This document shows positions 26,012-34,317 of a stretch of 64,000 bases of DNA, piece after piece. The notes beneath the pieces are model-generated. The model worked only from the letters and a program-made list of their open reading frames with translations. It was not told the DNA's origin and made no database searches. A program made the position numbers and the translations under genes. The stretch comes from Shewanella litorisediminis (lineage in GTDB: Bacteria; Pseudomonadota; Gammaproteobacteria; Enterobacterales; Shewanellaceae), in assembly GCF_016834455.1 (NCBI RefSeq), contig NZ_CP069213.1, forward strand, positions 496,501 through 560,500. Direction: 5' to 3'. Numbering within the stretch: position 1 is the first letter of the stretch; the number at the start of each line of letters is the position of its first letter.

Positions 26012-27859
26012 TTAAATAATCTGAGAGCCTTTGGTTTGCACCTTTTTAAACAGCGCCGAGTCCATATCCTTGGTCACGATAAAACTGGTCCAATCGGCGG
26101 GGAATTGCCCAAAGCATTGCTCCAGTACCTCGTCTTTACCGGTCCAGCCGCCCACCTTGATGGCAAGCACCACCACAGGGCTGTCACGGAAGTACTGGAC
26201 CGATTTTTGGCACAGCCACACATCCTCGACCCTGCCTATCGCAATCAGCCGCGCGGCGAGTGCATCTATGGCTTCTTTAGGCAGGGTTGGTGCCATCAAG
26301 GGGTCTTTCGCGCCTACCGTGATGCGCTCCTGTCTGGCGCGCTCGGCTATCTCACCGTGGGCCACCAGCTTATCCAGCCACTCGTTGGCCTGATTGCCAT
26401 CGCCCAGATGCAGGTAGTAGCCATAGGCGCCCATGCAGGCGTCGTTAACCAGCTCATCCTTGGCAAGACAGGCCCGGAATAGCGGCAGACAACGCGGATT
26501 ACCTGCTTTGGCATAGAGCTGCGCCAAACGCAGACCCGTGTCGAGATCATGGGGTTTGGATGCCATGATGCCATCGTAGAGTGCCACGACCCGTTCCGGG
26601 TCTCGCTGGAACTTATCCAAAAGGAACGCCAGTTCCTCCTTTTGATCCAGCGATAGCTGATTGGGATCCATTTGATCAAGCAGCTTGAGTCTAGCCAATT
26701 GTTCCAGCGCAAGCTGGTACTGGAATTGCCACTCCTGGCCGTTATACATCAGCCAATTATCGTTGAATTCTTTAATGATTTTATGGGCCGACTTGCCGAG
26801 CAATTGCCAGGCATTGTTTTCCCTGAGCTTAAGCACTTCGGCGTTGAATGTACCGAGAGCTTCTACCCTGTCTTTGGTACAGGGGTGGGTATTGTGGGGT
26901 GAGGTTCGTTCGGCCATGACCTTTGCAAGACGCAGTGGCAGGTCACCAAATTCACCGGCATCCATAAACTGCTTGAAGGCAGTGTAGGGCAGGATATCGG
27001 GGGCGGGTTGCTCATAGGCGCGGCGGTAATATTGCGGCCAGAAATCCTCGTCTGTGATTTCGGCCAGCAGTGAAGTTTTTACCAATGCTGATTGAAAAGT
27101 GGCTGCCGAGGTGTGCTTGGCGGCAGACAAATCGGCTTCATACTCGTTGAGTCTCGCCAGTGCGAATGAGTAGGCCGAAAAGCGCGGCGCATACCAGCTG
27201 AAAAACTTGCGCATGGGATAGGTAACCATGGAGCCGGAGCTTTCGAAGCTGTGCATCATCTGCTCCCACATGGCGCGGGCCCGGTAAATCTTGCCGTTGA
27301 ATTTGGCGTGGTCGCCGCTCAGGTGCCCAAGTTCGTGGGCCAATACCGCCTTGAGCTCTTCTTTGGACAGCGACATGAGCAGCTCAAGCCCTATGATAAG
27401 CGTGTTCTCCGTGGGGCCGCCCACAAACCAGCGGGGCGTTTGCGCCATGGCGGCGTTAAATTCCGGTGTGATAATGATGTTGTGCACTCTGGGGGTATTG
27501 AGGCTTTTGGTCAGCTCATTCACCAAACCAAACAGCAGAGGAGCCTCGGTGCGTCTGAGGCGATATCCCTCGGGTTTACTTGTCCCGAGAAAGAGCACTT
27601 TTCCCAGCATCCAGCCGATAATCAGCAGCGGAATAATCAGCTTTTTCTTGAGTAATAACACCAGGAATACCGAGCTTGTGAACGCCAGTCCCACAGTGCC
27701 TGCCACCAGGCCGACAAAGAGCAGCAGCAATAACAGGATGACGCCGTATGCCATCAACACATAGAGGTTGAGTTTACGTTTGTAGCTTTGCTGGTCGCTG
27801 GTGAGGTCCTGTTGGGCCTTTAACATCAGCTCGTCGAGTGTTCCCTGATTGAATTCCAT
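26012..27859 (-). CDS. M48 family membrane metallopeptidase with long C-terminal repeat region
   Basis: This 615-residue protein has two membrane segments in its first 95 residues (about 31-56 and 60-90) and the zinc motif HELGH with H175, E176 and H179; the third ligand is in the LNEYEADLSAAKH stretch. This is the Ste24/HtpX-type M48 fold. Residues from about 330 on form an alpha-helical, TPR-like region (LRLAQLYAKAGN), common in this subgroup. It is probably an inner-membrane protein-quality protease, which is inference. It stands alone between its terminator and purC. Confidence 0.85.
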   Translation of the reverse strand: MEFNQGTLDELMLKAQQDLTSDQQSYKRKLNLYVLMAYGVILLLLLLFVGLVAGTVGLAFTSSVFLVLLLKKKLIIPLLIIGWMLGKVLFLGTSKPEGYRLRRTEAPLLFGLVNELTKSLNTPRVHNIIITPEFNAAMAQTPRWFVGGPTENTLIIGLELLMSLSKEELKAVLAHELGHLSGDHAKFNGKIYRARAMWEQMMHSFESSGSMVTYPMRKFFSWYAPRFSAYSFALARLNEYEADLSAAKHTSAATFQSALVKTSLLAEITDEDFWPQYYRRAYEQPAPDILPYTAFKQFMDAGEFGDLPLRLAKVMAERTSPHNTHPCTKDRVEALGTFNAEVLKLRENNAWQLLGKSAHKIIKEFNDNWLMYNGQEWQFQYQLALEQLARLKLLDQMDPNQLSLDQKEELAFLLDKFQRDPERVVALYDGIMASKPHDLDTGLRLAQLYAKAGNPRCLPLFRACLAKDELVNDACMGAYGYYLHLGDGNQANEWLDKLVAHGEIAERARQERITVGAKDPLMAPTLPKEAIDALAARLIAIGRVEDVWLCQKSVQYFRDSPVVVLAIKVGGWTGKDEVLEQCFGQFPADWTSFIVTKDMDSALFKKVQTKGSQII

Positions 27860-28025
27860 GGCTATGCCTTCATCTTGATCTTCCTCTTCCTAATGCCACT
27901 ATGATTATAAGTGGCTGCTTTGGCAATACTTTTATGCGGTAAGCTTGGAAGTGATACCGCTTGTACAGTGGAGGATGGCTCGGCTTTAGTCTCGGTGGCT
28001 TGGGCAGGCTGAAGGTCGTCAGCTA

Positions 28026-28060
28026 AACAAAAACCCCGGCATTGGCCGGGGTTTCTTGTA
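28026..28060 (-). terminator. Intrinsic terminator after purC (copy also at 25809)
   Basis: The CCCCGGC/GCCGGGG stem with A-run and T-run sits 36 bases beyond the purC stop. It is 34/35 identical to the copy at 25809-25843. Confidence 0.88.
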
Positions 28061-28095
28061 AGGCATAAAGCGCTTTGTTTCAGAGCGCGTAAGCC

Positions 28096-29199
28096 TTAAT
28101 CCACCAAAGCGTACTGCGCTTTGAGGATGGCGATGATTTCTGCCTTGGGATTGTCGGAGAGTTCAATCTTGCGGCCTGTTACCTTCTCTGCGATGCCTGT
28201 GTAGGTGCGGGATACATTCATCATGGCATCCAGTGGCAGGGCGTTGTCGCGGGCCAGGGCTTCACGTTCGCTCATCCGGTCTTTGTTGAGCAGGATGTCC
28301 GGGTCAGGGAAGTGATTGAGCAGGAACTGGCGGAAACCTTCTTTTGAGTTTTCCACAATCTTGCCATCGCGGTAGGCGGCGCCGTCCCAAATACGGGAAG
28401 AATCCGGTGTGCCCACTTCATCCATATAAATCAGCTTGGAATTGCCGTTGCGGTCGGTGACGTAACCAAATTCAAACTTGGTATCCACAAACACCTGATC
28501 GAGTTTGGCCAGCGCCTCGGAGATTACGCCAAAACCTTCTTTGAGCAGCTTTTCGTACAGGTCGATATCTTCTTTCTTTTCAAAACCAAAGGCTTCGAAG
28601 TTGGCTTCGATATCGGCGCGGCTGATGTTCACATCGTCCTGTTCAGGCACGCCGGGGATACCGGTGAGAATGCCCTTGGTAGACGGGGTGATCAAAAGCT
28701 CTGGCAACTTTTGATCTTTTTCCAGACCCTCTGGCAGCGTGATGCCACAAAATACCCGTTCGCCCTTTTGGTAAGCGCGCCACATGGAGCCTGTGATGTA
28801 CTGGCGGATGATGGCCTCTACCTTGATGGGCCGGGCCTTTTGCACTATCCACACGAAGGGGTGTGGGATCTCAAGGATATGGCTGTCGGCGAGGCCGTTT
28901 TCTTTGAACAAGCCAAACCAGTGATTGGAGATGGCGTTGAGGGCCGCGCCCTTGCCGGGAATACCACGCAAATCGCCTTCACCGTGGAAGATGCAATCGA
29001 AGGCGGAGATACGGTCAGAGATCACCATGATAGCCAAGGGCGTGTCGGCGGGCACATCGTAGCCGCGCTCCCGGATAAGGCGGGCGCTGTCGGCTTCGGT
29101 CAGCCAGTAAACGCTGCGAACCTTGCCGCTGTGCACAGGTTTGTCGGTACGGATGGGCAGGTCGTTGTTCACGGCCAGTACGGAATCAGCAAGACTCAT
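28096..29199 (-). CDS. purC: Phosphoribosylaminoimidazole-succinocarboxamide synthase (SAICAR synthetase)
   Basis: PurC joins carboxyaminoimidazole ribotide with aspartate using ATP, step 7 (8 in some counts) of purine synthesis. The 367-residue length is that of the long form found in many Shewanella and in yeast, rather than the 237-residue E. coli form. Visible motifs include GKVRSVYWL (nucleotide-binding start), [13 protein letters not shown] and [10 protein letters not shown]. The start ATG at 29199 follows GAGGAAT. No pur neighbour is present in the window. Confidence 0.95.
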   Translation of the reverse strand: MSLADSVLAVNNDLPIRTDKPVHSGKVRSVYWLTEADSARLIRERGYDVPADTPLAIMVISDRISAFDCIFHGEGDLRGIPGKGAALNAISNHWFGLFKENGLADSHILEIPHPFVWIVQKARPIKVEAIIRQYITGSMWRAYQKGERVFCGITLPEGLEKDQKLPELLITPSTKGILTGIPGVPEQDDVNISRADIEANFEAFGFEKKEDIDLYEKLLKEGFGVISEALAKLDQVFVDTKFEFGYVTDRNGNSKLIYMDEVGTPDSSRIWDGAAYRDGKIVENSKEGFRQFLLNHFPDPDILLNKDRMSEREALARDNALPLDAMMNVSRTYTGIAEKVTGRKIELSDNPKAEIIAILKAQYALVD

Positions 29200-29466
29200 G
29201 ACGAGTATTCCTCTGAATGTGTGGGGTAAGTGTTAAGTCGGGCAGGCTTATTATGTTTTGTACCTGTTTCCCGGGATATCGGGGATTGCAGCGCATGATA
29301 CAAGAGCGCATTAAGAGAAATGCGTTTGGTATCCAGACTGTGATTGGGATGGCTCACTGACTATCTGCCCACTGCAAAAGATGGGGTATTTTACAACGAT
29401 TGGGAAAATTTGCCATGGCGGCGGTAGCCCATACAGCTAAAAGACTGTTCGCTGGGTTAGATTCAA
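29200..29466. other. Intergenic region between purC and putP
   Basis: About 270 bases with the purC promoter presumably on minus. I looked for a PurR-type dyad (ACGCAAAC/GTTTGCGT) and saw only a partial half-site near 29323; no gene is apparent. Confidence 0.5.
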
Positions 29467-29491
29467 AAAGGCCCGCCAAAGGGGCGGGCTG
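29467..29491 (-). terminator. Intrinsic terminator after putP
   Basis: On minus, AGCCCGCC pairs with GGCGGGCC around CCTTT, then T-run. It is immediately beyond the putP stop codon. Confidence 0.8.
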
Positions 29492-29498
29492 GGATGGT

Positions 29499-30995
29499 TC
29501 AGGTGGCTTGTTTGAGCTTTTCCCGGGTAACCTCAAAGGCTTCCTGGGTAGTCTTACAGGGTTCCCGCCCCACATAGCTCACAAGCACTATGGTGGTGGC
29601 GCTGACAATAAATCCGGGCACAATTTCATAAATGAGGCTGGACAGGGGCTGACCATTTTCAAGCAGTGGCAACTGACTCCAGACAAGTACCGTGCCCGCA
29701 CCACTGATGATGCCTGCTACTGCGCCGCCGTGGGTCATTCTGGGCCAGAACAAACTCAGCAGCACAAGGGGGCCGAAGGCGGCGCCAAAGCCTGCCCAGG
29801 CATTGCCGACCAGAGACAGAATGCTGGCGTTATTGTCCAGTGCCAGCAGGGTTGCCACAGCCGCCACCGCAAGCACGCCGATGCGACCTGCGGTCACAGT
29901 GGCTTTCTGATCCATCTCTTTGTGAAACAGGGCGCGATATACATCCTCAGACAGCGAACTGGATGACACCAAAAGCTGTGAGGAAATGGTGCTCATGATG
30001 GCGGCCAAGATCGCCGCCAGCAGGAAGCCACTGATGAGCGGATGAAACAGGATCTCGGAAAACAGGATGAAGATAGTCTCGCCGTCATCCAATCCCGGCT
30101 TGAATTTATTCACATAGGCCACACCGATAAGTCCGGTTGCCAGCGCGCCTATGATGGTGACCAACATCCAGCTCATACCGATATTCCTGGCTGCTGCAAT
30201 GTCCTTTACCGAACGAATTGCCATAAAGCGCACAATGATATGGGGCTGACCAAAGTAACCCAGACCCCAGGCGAGGCTTGAGATGATGGCCAATAATCCC
30301 ATCTGCTCAAAAGAGTCGGCCAATGGCGTAATGCTGCGCCCGGCCTGATCAAGCATTTCGCTGCTGCTGTTGAATTCCTGCAACGCGACCAGCGGCACCA
30401 ACACCAATGCGATAAACATGATACAACCTTGCACAAAGTCAGTCAGACTGACCGCGAGGAAGCCGCCAAGCAGGGTGTAGGCTACCACCACAGACACAGT
30501 GATCAGTAAGCCGGCTTGATAATCCAATCCAAATGCGGATTCAAAAAACTTACCGCCGGCGACCAATCCCGCCGACGTGTACAGGGTGAAGAACAGGATG
30601 ATGACTGCCGCCGAAATCATCCGTACCGAGCCGTTCTGCTTATTGAAACGCTTGCTGAAAAAGTCTGGCAGTGTGAGGGCGTCATCGGCTTCTTCGGTAA
30701 ACACTCTGAGCCTGGGCGCGACCAGCAGATAATTCATCAGTGCGCCCAACAGCAAGCCAGCCGCAATCCACAGGGCGTCGTAGCCCATGGTAAACATGGC
30801 GCCGGGCAGGCCCATCAGCATCCAGCCGCTCATGTCGGATGCACCGGCGGAAAGCGCCGTGACTTGGGGGCTGACCTGACGTCCTCCGAGCATATAGCCA
30901 GCGAGGTCATCGGTAGAATTACGATAGGCAAACAGCCCTATTGCCAACATGGCAATAAAGTAGAGTGTCAGCGAAATATAGCTGGTGTGTTCCAT
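29499..30995 (-). CDS. putP: Sodium/proline symporter
   Basis: This 498-residue membrane protein of the SSS family (about 13 segments) carries the PutP signature FGYLSGGFLAV-like segment (YTLLGGFLAVSLTDFVQG near residues 175-195) and AGASDMSGWMLMGLPGA near residues 50-67. It imports proline with sodium. It starts 7 bases after the stop of a small membrane-protein gene (31003-31179), so its ribosome site lies in that gene's end, suggesting coupling. No putA is in the window. Confidence 0.92.
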   Translation of the reverse strand: MEHTSYISLTLYFIAMLAIGLFAYRNSTDDLAGYMLGGRQVSPQVTALSAGASDMSGWMLMGLPGAMFTMGYDALWIAAGLLLGALMNYLLVAPRLRVFTEEADDALTLPDFFSKRFNKQNGSVRMISAAVIILFFTLYTSAGLVAGGKFFESAFGLDYQAGLLITVSVVVAYTLLGGFLAVSLTDFVQGCIMFIALVLVPLVALQEFNSSSEMLDQAGRSITPLADSFEQMGLLAIISSLAWGLGYFGQPHIIVRFMAIRSVKDIAAARNIGMSWMLVTIIGALATGLIGVAYVNKFKPGLDDGETIFILFSEILFHPLISGFLLAAILAAIMSTISSQLLVSSSSLSEDVYRALFHKEMDQKATVTAGRIGVLAVAAVATLLALDNNASILSLVGNAWAGFGAAFGPLVLLSLFWPRMTHGGAVAGIISGAGTVLVWSQLPLLENGQPLSSLIYEIVPGFIVSATTIVLVSYVGREPCKTTQEAFEVTREKLKQAT

Positions 30996-31002
30996 TAAAA
31001 AA

Positions 31003-31179
31003 TTACCTGTTTCTCGATGGGATAATATTTTTGATGTTGGCTGATAGCCACGGAAATATATAGCTTGAGAGAATTAGCCAAAAGCAGGCTAATTGAACTG
31101 AGTAAGTGAGCTTATTTTTAATAGCAGTAGTATCCAGTAACGTTTTCGTGTCTGGATCCTGTGAGTTAGAGGATGGCAT
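31003..31179 (-). CDS. Small single-span membrane protein upstream of putP, unknown
   Basis: The start ATG at 31179 has an AAGGAA ribosome site 7 bases away. The 58-residue product has a hydrophilic N-terminus (about 26 residues) and one membrane segment (YSVQLACFWLILSSYIFPWL). Only 7 bases separate its stop from the putP start, so both are probably on one transcript and translation may be coupled. Small proteins upstream of symporters are known (for example YhdT before panF), but I do not recognise this one. A role as an accessory subunit is inference. Confidence 0.65.
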   Translation of the reverse strand: MPSSNSQDPDTKTLLDTTAIKNKLTYSVQLACFWLILSSYIFPWLSANIKNIIPSRNR

Positions 31180-31230
31180 GATGATTTCCTTGTCTGTTAA
31201 CTGATTGATGTTAATTGAGGAAAAAATCAT

Positions 31231-31570
31231 TTGAAAGCCAACTAAGCCAACGATTTTTATGTTGTCTTTTTTAGCATTCGAATGAATTTGACCCGGCTAT
31301 TATGTGAATTTTTGTCTGAATTTTCAAGGCTGGAATAGGTTCTTGTCTATTTTCGCTTTAATTTTATCGTTGCCGGATCTTTAATATTTTCCCATAGGGC
31401 AGTAACTTACGGCCGAATAATTTTTCTGAATTTTTTATGTGAGATTTAAATAACTACTACTGATATTTGGCAGTCTGTATGAGTTATTTAACACATCTGA
31501 TGTATGAATGTTGGTCAGTGCCAATACAGGTGCACCTGCTCGCTGTAGATGGGCCGGGCATGACATAAAA
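31231..31570. other. AT-rich divergent intergenic region
   Basis: About 340 bases of AT-rich sequence separate the small protein/putP unit from the arsenic operon. No open frame is convincing. It presumably holds the putP promoter on minus; no operator is recognised. Confidence 0.6.
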
Positions 31571-31599
31571 GTGTAATTTACACATATGAAATTTCATAT
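31571..31599 (+). promoter_or_regulatory. Two adjacent palindromes upstream of arsR (candidate ArsR operator)
   Basis: GTGTAA-T-TTACAC at 31571-31583 is followed directly by the perfect 16-bp palindrome ATATGAAATTTCATAT at 31584-31599. The AT-rich dyad 35 bases before the arsR start fits an ArsR/SmtB operator. Which palindrome binds ArsR is inference. Confidence 0.7.
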
Positions 31600-31633
31600 A
31601 TGATGGTGGCCATATGTAATCCTGGAGGCGGCG

Positions 31634-31969
31634 ATGGATGTCGTGAACTTTTTTAAGGCACTGGCCGATGACACCCGGCTCAGAATCCTTATGCTGATTG
31701 TGGTGGAAACCGAGCTTTGCGTCTGTGAGCTGACGGAGGCGCTTAATCTGAGTCAGCCCAAAATTTCCCGCCATTTACGGCTGTTAAAAGACGCAGGTTT
31801 ACTGATGGACAGGCGTCAGGGCCAGTGGGTGTACTACCGCCAGGCAGACGACTTGCCATTGTGGTGTGCCGGTCAGCTGGCCCATTTGGCGCAGAAAGGA
31901 CCAGACTGGCTGGTGGATGAAAAACAACGTTTGGCGACCATGGGGTGCAGACCCGGGCGCTGCTGTTAA
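31634..31969 (+). CDS. arsR: ArsR family arsenic-responsive repressor
   Basis: This 111-residue winged-helix repressor has the metalloid site CVC at C29 and C31 in [11 protein letters not shown], the classic E. coli-type site; the C-terminus ends in CRPGRCC, which could add further thiols. DNA-binding helix: [13 protein letters not shown]. The ATG follows CCTGGAGGCGGCG. The gene leads the operon with gapdh and arsJ and is probably autorepressed through the upstream palindromes. Confidence 0.92.
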   Translation: MDVVNFFKALADDTRLRILMLIVVETELCVCELTEALNLSQPKISRHLRLLKDAGLLMDRRQGQWVYYRQADDLPLWCAGQLAHLAQKGPDWLVDEKQRLATMGCRPGRCC

Positions 31970-31998
31970 TGCGTGTCTCATTGGGAGAAGAGGGCAAG

Positions 31999-33012
31999 AT
32001 GAGCAAGATTAAAGTAGGTATCAACGGTTTTGGCCGCATGGGGCGCCTCACGCTGCGCTCTGCATGGAACAGTGACGCGTTTGAGTTTGTACATATCAAT
32101 GACCCGGCGGGGGATGCCACTGCGCTGGCACACCTGCTGGAATTTGATTCTGTCCATGGCCGTTGGCAGCATCCGGTGGCGAGCGATGGCTGTAATATCC
32201 TGATTGGCGATAAGCGCATTGGCACCAGTATGAACAAGACCATCGAAGAAACCGACTGGTCGGGCTGCGATCTGGTGATTGAGGCCTCAGGCAAGATGAA
32301 AACCAAGGCCGTGCTCGACGCCTATCTTGCTCAGGGCGTTAAGCGGGTCGTGGTGACGGCACCCGTGAAAGAGGAAGGGATTCTTAACGTGGTGATGGGG
32401 ATAAACCACGAGTTGTACAACCCGGATGTGCACCCGATAGTGACTGCGGCGTCCTGCACCACCAACTGTCTGGCGCCCGTGGTTAAGGTAATCCACGAGG
32501 GGCTGGGTATCAAACACGGCTCCATGACCACTATTCACGACATCACCAACACCCAGACCATTCTGGATGCGCCACACAAGGACCTGCGCCGTGCCCGCGC
32601 CTGTGGTATGAGCCTTATCCCCACCACCACAGGCAGCGCCACTGCCATTACCCATATTTTCCCCGAGCTCAAGGGGCGTCTTAACGGCCATGCGGTGCGG
32701 GTGCCGCTGGCCAATGCCTCGCTGACTGATTGCGTATTCGAAGTGGAGCGACCCACCACTGAGGTGGAGGTGAACGCCCTGCTCAAGGCCGCCGCAGAAG
32801 GAGAACTCAAGGGCATTTTGGGATTTGAAGAAAGACCGCTGGTGTCCATCGACTATCGCACCGATCCCCGCTCCAGCGTGGTGGATGCCCTGTCGACCAT
32901 GGTGGTTAACGGCACCCAGGTGAAGCTCTATTGCTGGTACGACAACGAGTGGGGTTATGCCAACCGGGTGGCCGAACTGGCGTTGATGGTCGGACAACGG
33001 GATAAGGCGTAA
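31999..33012 (+). CDS. ArsJ-associated glyceraldehyde-3-phosphate dehydrogenase
   Basis: This 337-residue GAPDH carries [11 protein letters not shown] at the N-terminus and the active-site [10 protein letters not shown], with NAD domain HINDPAG. ATG 31999 follows GAAGAGG. In arsR-gapdh-arsJ operons this enzyme uses arsenate instead of phosphate and makes the unstable 1-arseno-3-phosphoglycerate, which ArsJ exports. It is not the glycolytic copy by context. The gene is 29 bases after arsR and 5 bases before arsJ. Confidence 0.93.
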   Translation: MSKIKVGINGFGRMGRLTLRSAWNSDAFEFVHINDPAGDATALAHLLEFDSVHGRWQHPVASDGCNILIGDKRIGTSMNKTIEETDWSGCDLVIEASGKMKTKAVLDAYLAQGVKRVVVTAPVKEEGILNVVMGINHELYNPDVHPIVTAASCTTNCLAPVVKVIHEGLGIKHGSMTTIHDITNTQTILDAPHKDLRRARACGMSLIPTTTGSATAITHIFPELKGRLNGHAVRVPLANASLTDCVFEVERPTTEVEVNALLKAAAEGELKGILGFEERPLVSIDYRTDPRSSVVDALSTMVVNGTQVKLYCWYDNEWGYANRVAELALMVGQRDKA

Positions 33013-33017
33013 ATCCT

Positions 33018-34259
33018 ATGTTTGCCAGCCGCAATAAACTGACCCCGGATCAGCGTCAATACCTGTTGGTCACTGCCAATTATTGGGCCTTTACCCTTAC
33101 CGATGGGGCCCTGCGGATGTTGGTGGTGCTCTACTTCCACCAGCTGGGGTATGGGCCGCTGGCGATCGCCATGTTGTTCCTGTTCTACGAGTTTTTTGGC
33201 GTGGTGACCAACCTCGTAGGGGGGTGGCTGGGTGCCCGTATTGGTCTTAATCGCACCATGAATATAGGTATGGGGCTGCAGATTCTGGCTCTGGGCATGC
33301 TGTTGGCGCCGTCGGCCTGGCTCACTGTGGCCTGGGTGATGGCGGCTCAGGCGCTGTCAGGTATCGCCAAAGATCTCAATAAGATGAGTGCCAAGAGCGC
33401 CATCAAGATGCTGGTGCCCAAGGATGGTGCAGATGACAGGCTGTTCAAGTACGTGGCCCTGCTTACCGGCTCGAAAAACGCCCTCAAGGGCGTGGGTTTC
33501 TTTGTCGGCGGCGCGCTGTTGTCGCTGGTTGGCTTTACAGGTGCCGTTGCAATCCTCCTGATACTGCTGGGTCTGGTTTGGTTCGATAGCTTGAGTGGCC
33601 TCAGGCATGAGCTTGGCAAGGCCAAAAACAAGCCAAAATTCAAAGAGATTTTTTCAAAAAGTGCCAGAGTCAATACCCTGTCGGCAGCGCGATTTTTTTT
33701 GTTTGCGGCCAGAGATGTCTGGTTCGTGGTGGCGCTGCCGGTGTCACTCGCCAGTCTCTTTGGCTGGAGCCATTGGCAGGTCGGGAGTTTTCTGGCGGCC
33801 TGGATTATTGGCTATGGCATGGTACAGGCTTCTGCTCCGGGGCTTATTCGCCGAAAGGGACGCCTGCCCGGTGGTGGTGAGGCCACCTTTTGGGTGGCTT
33901 TGCTGGCCCTGTCACCGGCGGCTATCGCCATGGGGTTGTATGCCATGGGGGATGCCGGGCAGGGGGGCAGTTTAAGCCTCTACTGGTTGCTCGCAGGGCT
34001 GCTCATTTTTGGTGTGCTCTTTGCCATCAACTCGGCATTGCACAGTTTTTTGATAGTGCATTATGCCGATGAAGATGGGGTGTCGCTGGACGTGGGATTC
34101 TATTACATGGCCAATGCCGCCGGCCGCCTGATGGGAACATTGTTATCGGGAGCCATCTTCCAGTTTTATGGTCTGGAAGCCTGTTTATGGGCCAGTGCGC
34201 TGATGTTGGGTGTTACCGCTTTCATCAGTTTCAGACTACCCGACAATAGCGTCGGCTGA
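33018..34259 (+). CDS. arsJ: ArsJ organoarsenical efflux MFS transporter
   Basis: This 413-residue MFS protein shows the ArsJ opening (YLLVTANYWAFTLTDGALRM) and the motif GIAKDLNKMSAKSAIKMLVP in its first half. ArsJ exports 1-arseno-3-phosphoglycerate made by the adjacent GAPDH, so arsenate resistance needs no ArsC reductase. The pairing with gapdh is the known marker. A 58-base gap follows before the c-di-GMP gene. Confidence 0.93.
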   Translation: MFASRNKLTPDQRQYLLVTANYWAFTLTDGALRMLVVLYFHQLGYGPLAIAMLFLFYEFFGVVTNLVGGWLGARIGLNRTMNIGMGLQILALGMLLAPSAWLTVAWVMAAQALSGIAKDLNKMSAKSAIKMLVPKDGADDRLFKYVALLTGSKNALKGVGFFVGGALLSLVGFTGAVAILLILLGLVWFDSLSGLRHELGKAKNKPKFKEIFSKSARVNTLSAARFFLFAARDVWFVVALPVSLASLFGWSHWQVGSFLAAWIIGYGMVQASAPGLIRRKGRLPGGGEATFWVALLALSPAAIAMGLYAMGDAGQGGSLSLYWLLAGLLIFGVLFAINSALHSFLIVHYADEDGVSLDVGFYYMANAAGRLMGTLLSGAIFQFYGLEACLWASALMLGVTAFISFRLPDNSVG

Positions 34260-34317
34260 CATTATCGGGTATTAATTGCTGCTACACTTGAACCATGTCT
34301 TGAATCCAGGAGCCTGA

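Noticed and set aside
29200..29340. PurR operator before purC
   Set aside because: Only a fragment like GCGTTTGG is seen; no dyad.
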